Positions 13,024-26,500 of a DNA stretch of 64,000 bases are shown piece by piece (within the stretch, counting starts at the first letter, position 1; each line of letters begins with the position of its first letter). Origin of the DNA: Glandiceps talaboti (taxonomy: Eukaryota; Hemichordata; Enteropneusta; Spengelidae). Below the pieces are notes generated by a model, which saw nothing but the letters and a program-made list of their open reading frames with translations, did no database searches and was not told the origin of the DNA. The stretch is from positions 11,311,410-11,375,409 of the forward strand of contig NC_135556.1 of assembly GCF_964340395.1 (NCBI RefSeq), given 5' to 3'. Position numbers and translations under genes: made by a program.

Positions 13024-14488
13024 ATGGTAAGTTTCTTGGCGATTTGTCTTGTATTCTTGTTTAAGAGGGTGTTCAGGCTAAGGAATAGATTTCTGAGTTT
13101 ACGGAACTTGTTGTTTTCTACGGTGGATGGGATTGTCTGTCAGTCAATCATGGCGAACTTACGCACTACATATCATTGCACTGCAGTCCTGATAGCTAGC
13201 TGACGACTCGACCATACATGTTCTCATGTCAGAGTCCGCATTATTGCACTACCTGGCCAAAGATGCGTGAACAGTTCACTGTTTTAGACCTGATAACAGA
13301 TTTATTATGTGAATATTGACAAGACAATGCTAAAAAGTAGCGTCGCATACATATGGACGAGGTTGCAATCAAACACCCTTTACGTCACGCTGTAAACATA
13401 ACTTATGTCAAGTGTTAGTATCCAGGCTGTCTATTATATTAAAACAATGGATATACATTGAAAAAAGATATCATTGACAATGGCTATAGAAACTTTACTT
13501 ATATCAAAGACGTTACCTGTAATCTGTAAATCGTTAAAAAAAGAACATTCTGCTTTTGCTGTTATTTTTGTTTACTTATTTCCTCTTGTAAGACCATGGA
13601 TGTATTAGTCACTAATCTACTCACAAATAATATTTTTTATAGACTGGTGATAAGGTTGGTTTGAAAGTCGTCGCAAGATGTCGACCATTCACAGAGGCCG
13701 AACAGGCAAAGAGTGCTGTTCGTATTGTGAAAATGAGTGGAGATAAGACAACTTTACAAAATCCACAGGGAGGTGGGACATCAAAGGTAAAATTCACTTT
13801 AAAATAAAAACTAAATAATTTAGACAAATTTTACTTTGATAAGTTTTTCATTTTGCAGGCAAATAAAAAAATGTATTTGTAATAACAGACTGCAAAAATA
13901 TCTATTTTGTTTTAAAACCTGTAATAGAATTTTAATACAATCTTGGCACATTATTGAAATAACAATCATTTAGTTTCTTGGTTTACACTATGACTTCTAT
14001 TCCACAAGTTGATCTTGGTGTATTTTGATAGTTTAACATGCGGTAAAATGTTACTGAAGGTACCAAGAAATTGGATTCAAAGTTTGTATGTTAGGCTGTA
14101 CATTGTGTAGTCAACAGTTCTTTTAATACATACTCATGAACTAAAATGTACTTGATTATCTAAAAATGACACATTGGACATAGGTATTTGGTAATTTTTG
14201 AGAAGTATATGATAGCCACAGCCTATGACAGCCTAGTTAATTTTTATTGAGGATGATAGTATATTGTATGGCTTGACTGTGAGTATGTATACTGTATAGT
14301 GTACATGTATTAAAGTATGTAGATACATGTAGTTTGTAGTGTGGTCATTTTATTTTAAAAAAGTATAATTTATTTTCTGAATTGTGGTGTCCCTTTTGAT
14401 ATACATGTGTGTGTGTATGTGTGTGTGTGTGTGTGTGTCTGTGTGTGCGTGCGTGTGTGTGTGTCTATGTCTGTGTGTGTGTGTGTGT

Positions 14489-14530
<42 letters not shown>

Positions 14531-17500
14531 ATTGTTGTTTTGTAGGTACATGTATGTGCTCTCATGGCAGGTGGTGAGGACCCTTTGAATCATTTCCTCA
14601 AATCTTCTATTTTCACAGGAAAATACATTTGCATATAATGCAAGTTACTTCTGGGATGTCAGAATGGTAAGTATACTATAAAAGTGTACATTGTAGATTG
14701 AAATGAACTTTTATATGCATAGTCAAAAATGTTTTACTTTAAAAAATTCAAATGCAATCAGTGTGTCTTCTAATGAAAGACTACATTTTCTAGCATGGAT
14801 CAAAATGGCAGAAACTTGGTTTTGAGTTGCCACATAGGAAGGGATAGGAGAACATCAAATTTTGGTCTGTGACAAATTGTCGTGCGTCAGTGAAACATCA
14901 AAATTGCCTTGTAGGGCACACTGATGATATTCCGTTAGTGTTAGAGTTTGAATTTAGTCAAATTGAGAACAAATCAGCCATGGATTTGTTGTGAAGGTGG
15001 GCACACAACACGTAGAATAGAGTGACTCTCACTCATATCATGAAACAGTTAAGCCACTCATTTGTACTCTCGATATATTTTTATACATCTCTAATACATT
15101 TGTACAAAGTCACTCATTCTTGTGTCTTTTTTATCTTCCATGTCAAAAAAAAAGAATCAAATTTATCGGGAACAATGTGAGCCATTACTGTTGAAAGCTC
15201 TAGAGGGTTACAATGTGACCATTATGGGGTTCGGACAGACTGGAAGCGGCAAGTCCTATCTCATTGCAGGCTCTGAGGATGATCCTGGTATAGCACCCAT
15301 GGTAAGAAAGTTACTCTCAGTCTCTGCTGAAAGTGGAAATGTATAATGTACAGTTTCAAAGTAATTTATCTATGTTCATTTTTTTGGTCAACCTTTCACA
15401 ATGTCATACTAGCATTTGTCTGTTTCTTTCAGTTTTTAGAGAGTTCCATTCACGACTGCGTTCCAACTTTTAGACAAATGTGTTTATTTGTCCTTTATAT
15501 CCCCTAGTCTAAATTTAAGTGTTTGAAATGTTCTATGAGCTCTCATTGCACGCACAGTCTTTGCCATCAGTTGTTGGTGTTTTGATTAATTGTGTTTTGA
15601 AGTGTCAAATTAACTTCAGAAGCATACTTAATGCAAAATTTGGTCGTTTACAGTAATTTATAATTATGTACTCATTTAGTGTAAAACTTGGGAAGTATTT
15701 CTTTATCACATATATCATTTATCTGCTACTCTTTGGACTTTGTTTAAAAGGCTGCACCTTTAGTGACTAGCACTGGAAATTTCTGTTTTTTCAGAATGAC
15801 ATGAAGTCCTCCAAACTTAAAAATATGATGAATGTTTTTTATTGTTTAGATGCCATTATGAATGCATATAATACAATTGCTTTTAATTTTTGGATTTTGG
15901 CGTAATACAAGTTCTTACTTTATTATTATTAGTATTATACCATGTACATGTACCTGTATAAAAGTAAACATTCACATCTCTTTGAAACTTACTTGTAAAA
16001 ATTGTTTTACCATTGTAACATGACAAACTATATAAACAGTTCAAACTTTGGCAATGCTGACAAGACATCAACAAAAATTAGAAATTTTCGTCCAAAGAAT
16101 TTTTTGAATTCAGTAGAAATTTTCATGTGCAACTATGAACCCAGTCCATAAGCACTATTGCAATTCAAAGGTTGCCTTACTTGGCTCTCGACCAATAAAC
16201 ATCTCATCCATGTACCTTATCAAATTCTAGTGACATAGAGGCAATTGAACCATAGTGTGATAGACAGACCAACTTTGTCTCTTATGCAAATTAAATTTTT
16301 CTCAGTCAGATTGAATATACTGACAGGAATCATGCCTCTGTACTAGAATAGAAAATCCTGATACATGTATTTTGAACCTCTTCTTGAAAGTCATAGAAAT
16401 CTTATATTTTCTTCTGGAAAGTCTTGAAATTTCAAACCACTTTGTATATTCATCTATGTACTTTAATATGACACTATGGTCTGTTACTACAAGACACACG
16501 TGATATTCAATAAAATGTCACATATAAATACAGTCCGTTTCATGTCAGTGGTCACTGACTTTGTTTGATACAACAACCACACAGAAACCAATAAGAAACT
16601 GGACCTGCTACACTTCAAGAAGATTGAATGAGTACAGTTTCTTGCTACATTTTGTCTAAATGAAATGAACTAACATGCCACCATGTAGACATCAAATGCA
16701 GACATCAAAACATTGGCACCGTGTGTCTGTGTCTAGTTGTAGTAGGTTTGAATTTTTTATTTCATTTAGACGAAATGTAGCTAGAAATTGCAATCTTGTT
16801 ATCTTAAAGTATAGAATGTGCAGTTTCTTATTGGTTTCTGCAAGATTGTATATCAAACAGCCAGTGAACACTAATATGGGCTGTATTTGCCAGAACTGAA
16901 CTAAGTAGATGATTTCTGATCTTGATTGAATTTCTGTCTTACTTTCAGTTAAATAAAAGCCTATTTAAACATATTGATGACTCTCCAGCCAGCAAACAGT
17001 TTCTGATTACAGTTTCTTACTTGGAGGTAAGTTGTACATTCTTCAAACATCTCCTTTCTAAGTTTCTTTGTCTTTCCTTTGGACTATTTCATCATCCTGT
17101 TTTTACCCTCTTTTTACCTTGCACTCTTGATAACATATAATGCACCTCGGAAATAAAGTACAAATGTATGCTGATACTTTGTTTAAAAAACCCATAAGAA
17201 AATATTGCCAATTTCCTTGAAAACAAGACATTGCACAGTTGCACTCCCCACAAATGTTTTTGATCAAAAACAAGACCAGAAGTAAACTTCCATATGGCAG
17301 AGTTTGGCAAGAGTTTAGAACTTCGATTTTGAGTAAAATTCATCCCTGAGGTGCATTCTTCCTTACACTGCACACATCCCTTATATATGTACATACCCTT
17401 TGAATTCAATCCTATTTCTCATTTTTTCTCTTCCTTTTTTCTGTTCATCTATTCTTTGTAGTAATTCGCATGTGATAACAAACTTCTATGGTGTGTTCTA

Positions 17501-20500
17501 CACATTGTCTTTGAAATTGGCAGTGTGCATTATTTAAAGGTATGTTTGTTTTTTGCAAGGATCAAAGTATGTGCTTTAAATAGCTAAGGTTAAAATTTCC
17601 AATTTGCGTCCGTGATGAAACACATGTTTTGTGTTTTTCACGAGAGTATGTTTGTGTATTGGTAGGGTGAAAAGTTCATTTTGCATGTAATGAAGCAAAT
17701 ATTTGTTTTGTGCCAAGTATAAAAGTATGATGTTTGTCTATTGCTAGGGTCGAAATGTCAAGTGAATCATTAACGAGTGCATTGACAAGCTATGAGGTGA
17801 TTAGTGTCACATGACATGAGTTATGTGTGACCTCAGTGTAAGGTCATGACCTGGGTCACAGGTAGTTGTCATATTTACTGCCTTTGTACTATAAATCAGT
17901 AGGTGTATAGGATTATCAAGCAGAGTGTTTGTGTGGTGTGAGATACGGAATGAAAGACTTCTTTGTTAGCACTGCGGGACGAACCGGTACCCATTTGTTT
18001 CATATTCCGCGAAGCGCCGACTGTGCCTGAAAGGTCAACAACGGGGTCAAATTTGACAAGCATCTAATGAATATTCATAAGGCAGTATATTACCGTCTGG
18101 TTTACAACGATTTTGTTCGTACTTGCCGCATGAGATATACATGTATGTCGACAGGCCCTATATTATTGTGCCAGTGTATTAATGTTTATGAATCAAGGAG
18201 ATGCCTAAACTGGATAATTTTCTCGCAGTAGTCCTTTATTTATATCTGCGCTGCATTTTGGATTTTTGGCGCCGTCATTTTTTAGAGACGACCAGCCAAC
18301 ATGTCATAACATTGTATCAATTTCCAGTGAAAAGAATATTGATCGATACGTCCACTGTTGAGTTATAGTGGAAAGTTCGTGTGTATATTATTTACACTCC
18401 TTGATATTTTGTCGTGTTAGGACCTTATGTCTTACATATATCAGCCAACATTTGGTAGTTTTGATTTCAGGATGAAGTGCCCTTGTAATTCGTACTTTTT
18501 ATAACATTTACTGACCTATTTTCGTAATTTCAAGCCTACTTTAAAGATGCGTGTTGGCGTAAATATCGGTAGTTTTGTCAACGGCTAAGAATACTTGACG
18601 ATAAAATCATACTCAAATGCAGATTACAATAATATAGAGTATTAATTCAAAATTCTAAAACGATACGAATTTAGCCTATGATACTCCGAAAATGGATGCA
18701 AAATTTGAAAATCATAAGTCGAAATTTGAAAAAATTGAACCGACGAGAAGTTCGCACCCTGTTGAATTCAGTAAACGCCATCGTGGTCTATGGGAAATTA
18801 TGCAAAATCATGTCATCGCCCTGGATACTCGTCACCTCATAAAACCCCTCGGTTTAACTTTTTTATTTTTCTGTTACTTCAACCAATATTTGAGATGACA
18901 TGTCTCACTATGTCGTCCTAAAACTCTATCGTTTTACTTTTTCGAATTTCAATCCCATTCAGGAAAAATGTTAAGTTTTCCGTCTTTCACTCGGCGGCTG
19001 CGTATTTAAGTACGCCAGGCATATGAATGTTTACGACTCTATGAAATATTGAAATTATGTAACTATGGTTTTGATAATACCATATGTTATAGTACTGAAC
19101 ATCATGTACATGATACACTAAGTTTGACATTTGTATTCCGGTGTGCAGTGTAGTAAATATGACCGTACTCTTTGACTATGCTAAATTTAATTTACTGAGC
19201 CGTGTGCGCGTCTGAGAAGTGATTGTTCAGTGAAGGTGTATACGCGTAAAAGAAACAAAATAGGGAGTGTTCGATCTGCAGTGTAGATTCTGTCCCTTTT
19301 ATGGCAGGGTCACTCACCCAGAAATCTATGATGTGTCAATATTTGTATCAAATTTACAATTTTTTCCCCCAGATTATGGATGAGCACATGACGGATTTGC
19401 TGAATCCACATAATAATGAAATGAAGATTAAACAACACCCACAAATTGGAATGTAAGTTCTGGTGTATATTTTCAAGTTCTGTGATGTTTTTGAGTAGGA
19501 ATAACTTTGAATACAGTAATATTCTCATATGAGAAACGTCAATATTTACCAACTGTCAAGATCCTTAGACAAGAGTGAGGTGTCAAAGAGTAATGAATGC
19601 AATTTGGATTCTTGCGTGTATCATCAATTTTTTTTTCATTTCGTGACACAGATTTGTAGATGGGTTGTCTGAAATGGTCGTGAAAAGTGCTGATGACATT
19701 AACAGACTGTATGAGCAGGGAACTAGAGCAAGAAAGATGGGGGCTTCAGATAGCAGAAGTCACAGAGAAAGGTAAGTTTCAACTTTTACGTCTTAAATTG
19801 TAATGAAGATAGCTCAGTCAGATTTTGAGAAACATTAATTTAGTTTGACATTTTTGCAAACATTCAAGGAAGATATGGAATGCCACTGCTGAAAATAAAT
19901 GTGTTTTCTTAAACTTTTAGTTCTGGAGTGTCATTTTTGTGATTTTATATCACATACTTTACATGTGATTGCTTAGAAAGACCAAATTGAAACTATTAGT
20001 ATTTATTACCTTCAAGTCAAACAGGCATGAACATGTTTGTTCTGCTGTTATGTATGCATGTCTGCTGATACCAATGAGATGGCGATGATGCATGTCCATG
20101 GCAAGGACCTCCACTAAACAATGAATGAGGAACAAGTTTCAACACTGTGTTTCTTGGCAAGCACATCATGTAATGTAAGCGATGTAACATCATCAAAAGA
20201 GACTCCAGAATCTAAAGTTATGAAAAATGCATTTATTTTCTGAAATGGCCTTCCCATGATCGATGCCATAGCCAGAAACCTTCACAAACCTGTTAGCTCA
20301 AGCTAATGGATAATTATTGAATTTGTCCAAGAATTTATCCAAGAATTTGTCATTCTGATGAGGATCATTGACCAGAACAGATCAAAGGCTGTGGTGGTTG
20401 TTTACTAAGTTTGAACTGCTTCTCTGTATTAATCTTTGCTATTTACATGTTAGCATGTCGCATAAATTATAGTCACTTAAAGCATAAATCAGACAAAATG

Positions 20501-23500
20501 GAGTAGTTCAGGTCATAGGGGTCAAATCTCACACTACCAACCCATTATTAGTAAATCAAACTAAAAATACAGTGACACGTACTCATGAAGATGTACAAGA
20601 AACGTGTCTCAAACGGGTGAGTTCATGTACAGTTTAGTCATGAAAGTTATGAATTTAACAGACTTAAATTTGTCCTAATGTCAAATTTCTTTTTGTTGCC
20701 TAATTTAGAGCACATGGGATATTCAGCATTACTATAGAACAAAAGAATGCAGGTGCTGAGAATGGAGTGAGGTCAAAGGTCATGGTAGCAGATTTAGCAG
20801 GTGAGGCTTTAGTATTTCAGATCTGATTTTTCATTCTATGGATAACTTTTTGCAGAGCAAACAAATTCATTACTGTTTGTAGTGGAGAAAATGCGATCAT
20901 TGATATTTCCAGAGATTGTGTATCCCTAATAAAAGTAAACCTGAAATTTAAAAGGAACATTCACTAAGTCCATGTTTGAAACGGTGTATGATCTCAGTAT
21001 GCAGTATTTGTCATCAGTATTGCTGTTTGTTTTTTGAAGTCACCAATAAAGCATCCGAATTGCATTGCAATTGAAGTTGTTATACGTCATGTAATACAGT
21101 TCAGAACTTTCACTTTGTTGTTCATCTTATTGTTAATGTTGTTTATCCTATTTTGCATTCAGGGTCTGAAGGAGTCGGCAGCAGAGATGCTAGGTGAGTT
21201 TGTAGATCTTTTAAGTAGGAAGTTAGCTGTTAGAATGGACTCGGTGAAGAACTAGATGAATGAAGCATACAGCTGTAATGTCAAAAAAAAAATCGCTGAT
21301 AGCAAAACTTTGTGATCATAACAATTAGCATGGTGGTTTCAGTATCTCAACATAATGCATTTGTACATTGTTGACATCCTTGTCTGCACAGATTGTGTGG
21401 TAGTCTAGTTCCTGAAGACTGTGTTATGATTTTACACTACGTTATCTTCACACATTACATCTAGTCAATGCCATTACTCTAGGCATTAAATGTGGTTAAA
21501 CATAAAAACCGAGCTCCACCTCCAGTCAGCTGGAACTAAAATCACATGGGGACTTGACAATGCCATCAAGTTTATATGAACGCTGTAGTGGGAGAGCACA
21601 AAATTCTGTGCGAGAGTAACCATATTGACTAGACGTAATCTGTGAAGATAACATAGTGTAAAATTGGAACGCAGTCGTCAGTATCTAGACTAATTGTGTG
21701 GGAAAAGTAGTGTGGTTTTCATCATCTTCCTCATAGCCCAAATAACTTACATTGCAGCAAATTTTTCAAGTTTACAGGGAACTTTCTAATACATGGGGTA
21801 CATGTTTTGAAATCAAGCTAGAGACTTTTTGTAGTGCAGTAGCTACTAAGGAATTAGCTGAGGTAAACCCCATAAGGGGAATGCCACTCTAGGAAATAGA
21901 GGCATTTTCATAAACTATGGGTTCTGGAGTCATTTCATGATTTCCATTGTTCGCCTATTGCATAGACATCTGCTGACTTCCATTAGGCAATATGACCCAC
22001 AGCAATGATACCCTATAAAGGTGCAAGATCAACTTGATGTTTCTCTGAAATCACAAGTAATTGAATATGATGTAAAATTTTGAAAGGACCCTCCAGAACC
22101 CATATTTCATGAAAACGCTTCTATTTCCTGGAGTGGTGTTCACCTTTAAATCTATTGATCTTGGTAATAGTTCACATTAGGTTGTGTCCGTATGGTATAC
22201 ATAACCAAACTACAACATTAGGTATTGATGGAACATTTTCTACACGGTATCATAGTTTATGAAATTGCAGCTATTTTGCTGGAGTGACATTCCCCTTGTC
22301 GCATATAACAACAACTCATGTAATTGAAGCACAGCACAAAGACACAGTAAGAGATACACAGCTAGTATTAGGCATGTGACAGGAAAGAACAAACATGAAG
22401 TTTTGTCATGTGACTCTTCACAGTTTGTCAGCTGTTGGTCATGTGATCAGTGCACTAGGTGACTCTCACAAGAAAGGTGGACATGTTCCATACAGAGATT
22501 CCAAGGTTACAAGACTTCTACAGGTAAGAGCACAACTGAACATTTATTTTTGACTAAAACTATAAGAAATGTTGTGGAAAAACCTTTTTCCATGTTACGG
22601 AATTGACATGGAGTACAGACCTAAATGGTAAAATCAAATCAGGGCATCTGCATAACAGAACGTAACACGACAGAATTCCATGCTTCATTGACAGAAGTGA
22701 AGAATAGTAGTTTTACTTTAAACTGACCTCTACTGGGATGTTATAAAAATAAAGCATCTTGAATTGGTTATTTATTGATATGACCTGTGAGAAACATATC
22801 CTCATTTCTTTAACTTCTCTATTCTCAAATTCCTTACACGTACCAGTGGAAAACAGTCACATATCAGTGCCTGCAGTAACATTGTACTTTGTGCTAGAGG
22901 ATCAAAATAGAACAAGAAGGTCAACTTATTCTCATGCACGCCTACAGTAATGGATGTGTATTGCATGGAACGGAAGTCATCTGCTCAACCAAGATAGCAA
23001 GTGATAGTTAGTCCCTGACCTTTACCTAACTCTGAGTCAAAATTTAACAAAAGAAATCAGTTTCGAATGTAGTCACACATCAGTAAAGTGTTTTAGGGAA
23101 CTGTGTAAAAAAAAAACTTGTTATTTTTATGACATTGCTAAGTAGTAAAATTCTAGTACAATTCTATTTCAGTTAACAAGAATTCTTCAACATCTTTTTT
23201 CTTCAATCCCTGCCCAAATCTTTGTTTATTCTGAAATGCCTCCACAACATAATAGTGGTCAAGAACTCTCTATCTGTATTATTCTAAAGTCCCTTCATAT
23301 CTCGTTTTTATAGGATGCGTTTGGTGGAAACAGCTATGCCTGTTTCTTTGCTGTGGTATCTGCAGCTGAGAGTAGCTATGCAGCCAGTCTACAAACATTA
23401 CAGTATGCACAGTATGCAAAGAATATCCAGAATGTAGTCAAGAAGAATGTGGTAAGTCTAATTTTGTGTGTTAGCAGTTCCACTGCCTGAATCTGTGCGA

Positions 23501-26500
23501 CTGGTTGATTGAATTGTACAAAGCCATAAGTAGATGGTCAAAGAAAACTGGTTTCCGTATTACTTTATGGAATGAATTTATCCAAAACATTAGATCAGCT
23601 ATAAGAGAATTGATTTGTCAGGTTTTATATCTTACCTTGCATCGACTAAGGGTGAATTTAGTTGTTGATTTTTGGCCCTGTATTATAATGTGGAATTTTA
23701 CTGAAACGATGTTTGAGATTATAGTCTTTCAAACATTGTTATTATTATATCGACATTCAATGGTGGTTTTCTCTCAACATTCGCAGGAATTGAGTTCAAA
23801 GATGATACGAGAATTGAGAGAGGAGATAAGTGTATTACGGGATAAATTAGCCAACATTGGACCTGGACAAGATGCCAACAAAGAAGATGTGTTGAAGATG
23901 CAGGTTGGTGTACCAACTATTGAAATCAACGTTGATTTTAAAGTTCTAATTAGTATTAGTGTCTGCTAAGACCCATGATGCAATAGTGTTCCACTGAAAA
24001 GAATAGAGGTGAAAAGGAGTTTCAATTTGGCATTTCCTGGTAACTGAGTGAAAATTACATGATGTGAAAACATGAAATGACTCCTTTATTTCCTTGAGGG
24101 GTTTTCACCTATAAACTAAGATGTGTACAAATTTCTCTCACAATAGGATTTGGTACAGGACTTACAGGTAGCTAAACGTCAAAGTTGGGATGAGAAAGAG
24201 AGATTATCTCTACAATATGAAGATGAAAGAAAAGTGAATCTTGCGAGAAGGGTAAGTCTAATAACAGAATGGAAAAGACACTGTATATGCCTTCATCCAG
24301 AGAAACAATAGTTTGTGCTTCTTATCTCCAGTATTGCTAACAACTTGCGCAACTACAACTGCATACACTTTGGAAAAGTTGTTGAAATGAAAGGTAATGC
24401 TAAATGTAATTGCATGTGATTATATATAAACATTAAATAGTTCCAGTGGTGGGATTTCCTTTGTATATATCAAAATTGTGTTTTTCCAGTAATACATTCT
24501 GAAATAATTTCTTTCCATAGGGAATTATGGAATGGGTGATGAGTGACAGTGCTAGAAAGGGAAACAAAGAAATGCAAGAGAAGTTCCTATTGATGCAGAA
24601 AGAGAAAGACCAGGTAGGGAAGAAGATGCATATAACTACACATTTCCATTCAATGAGAAAATATGTTTCATTTTTAGCACAAGATGTTTCCATCTGTTGA
24701 CACTTTTGGTTATATATGTTTGTTTTTTTCATATTTAGGGTTAACTTGTAGTTAATGAAATTAGAAAACAAAAATACCTGTTGAAGAAGTACTAAAATTG
24801 TAACCAATGCAAACAACTAAATTTGTGTACACACTATCTGTTGAATAGTTTTGCAAATGTAGGTGCATTCCCTGTGTATTTTATTGAAGCAGAATCCAAA
24901 ATATATCTTGAATTTATATCAAAATATTACAGAAATAGAGGATTATTAGTTCAAAATTGTTGGGTTGTCTTCAATATCACTTGATTTTTTTTGGGGAAAA
25001 GGGTATCAATTTATTCAAGGAAAATCAAATTGTTTTGATATTTCAGGTTTGTATGTGCTATGCATTGTTTATTTGCTTGCCACCACCAGCCATCCATCAA
25101 TAATTTTAAAGTGCGGACTCTAATTTCTTAAGTAACAGTCATAGAACAAGCAATTTTGCTGTTAAAAATATTGTATTTTATATTTCACTTTAGAAGACCA
25201 GTTCAAGATAAATCTGACCAATTGTGTGTTTTATTTTTTATTCCCCATTCCTTGTGGTCCCTCCCTGTCCTGTATGTTATTAAAAAACTTGACTTTCATG
25301 ACGAGCACATGTAAGCAAATAGTATCTGAAGTGTCTAAAGTGTCTGAAGTGTCTGAAGTTTATTCAAGCCCCTTGATGGAGGGGGATATTGTGATGGGCT
25401 CCATCCGTCTGTGGATGCATGCATGTGTCTGTGCTTAAATATGATGAATTGCCTCATATTGATAAAATCATGGACTTATCTCTTTGCAGTTGATGGCAGA
25501 GTATAAAGAGAAACGTAAGGTGGTTGATGATATGAAGGAGAACCTGCAGGCACGAATAGCTGACTATTCCAAGTTAGCTGAAAGTGGTAAGTGAAGACTT
25601 GTCAAATATTACAGGAGAAATGAAGTGGGAATGGCATTTCAAGTATGCGACATGATGTTTCTTTATATAAACACAGATGCATTTCAACTTCACAGTAAAA
25701 CAGTGACACTACATGCACACAGCAGAATCCCTTACAACTCACAGTGTCACTATTCTTGCACAGTGTTGTAGAAACAGGCTTCTGTTGAAAAGATTAAACA
25801 TATTAAAACTTGATGATTTTAATGACTTCAATTGTTTACTTTCCAGCACTGATAATCAACATCAGTACTTGTCTGCTTCTACATCCCAACTGTGCTTGGC
25901 ACCTGTATAACTGTTTTTGTAGTTGAAATTGTCTTGAGTTACACTATGTAAAAAGCATTGTGTGTCACGAGTTGTCCTGTATAATTACCAAACTATTTCA
26001 TCGTTGATTCCACAGAGCATTTCGTTTGTAACACATAATTAAATGTCTCAATACTAGTCTTTGCTAAGCTAGTGAAGTGAAAGTATTCCCACAGAGAACA
26101 CCCCAAGCACTGATGCAAATGTGTAGCCACACTGGCATTCATGCATTACAGGGATCTGTCATATTCTGGCCCTTACGACTGGCCACAGAACAGCTTGCGA
26201 ACAGCACTCCTAGTGGCCAAATCATGAAATCTTTCATTTCTCAGATAGCTGGAATATGGTGTATTCATATAGATTTGACAATGTTGTATTTTCTGTCATC
26301 AGGTAAAGCATCTGAATCTGACACCAAAGCAAGAGTTACTGCTATCCATGATCTGAAAGAAAAACTGAAACGTGAAAGTGACAATGTCAGAGATGTGAAA
26401 AGACGGTTGAAAGATTTACAGGATAAACAAAGACGAGAGAAAGAGGTTTGTATTGTTTTCAAACAGATTGTTTACTGCTTCGATTAAAAAAAAGTCATGT

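Noticed and set aside
14350-14565. His/Thr-rich open frame on the minus strand
   Set aside because: A translation of the (TG)n microsatellite.
21838-21862. Candidate kinesin micro-exon reading [10 protein letters not shown]
   Set aside because: It has AG and GT edges but ends in the wrong phase for the next exon and runs into the M2 element.
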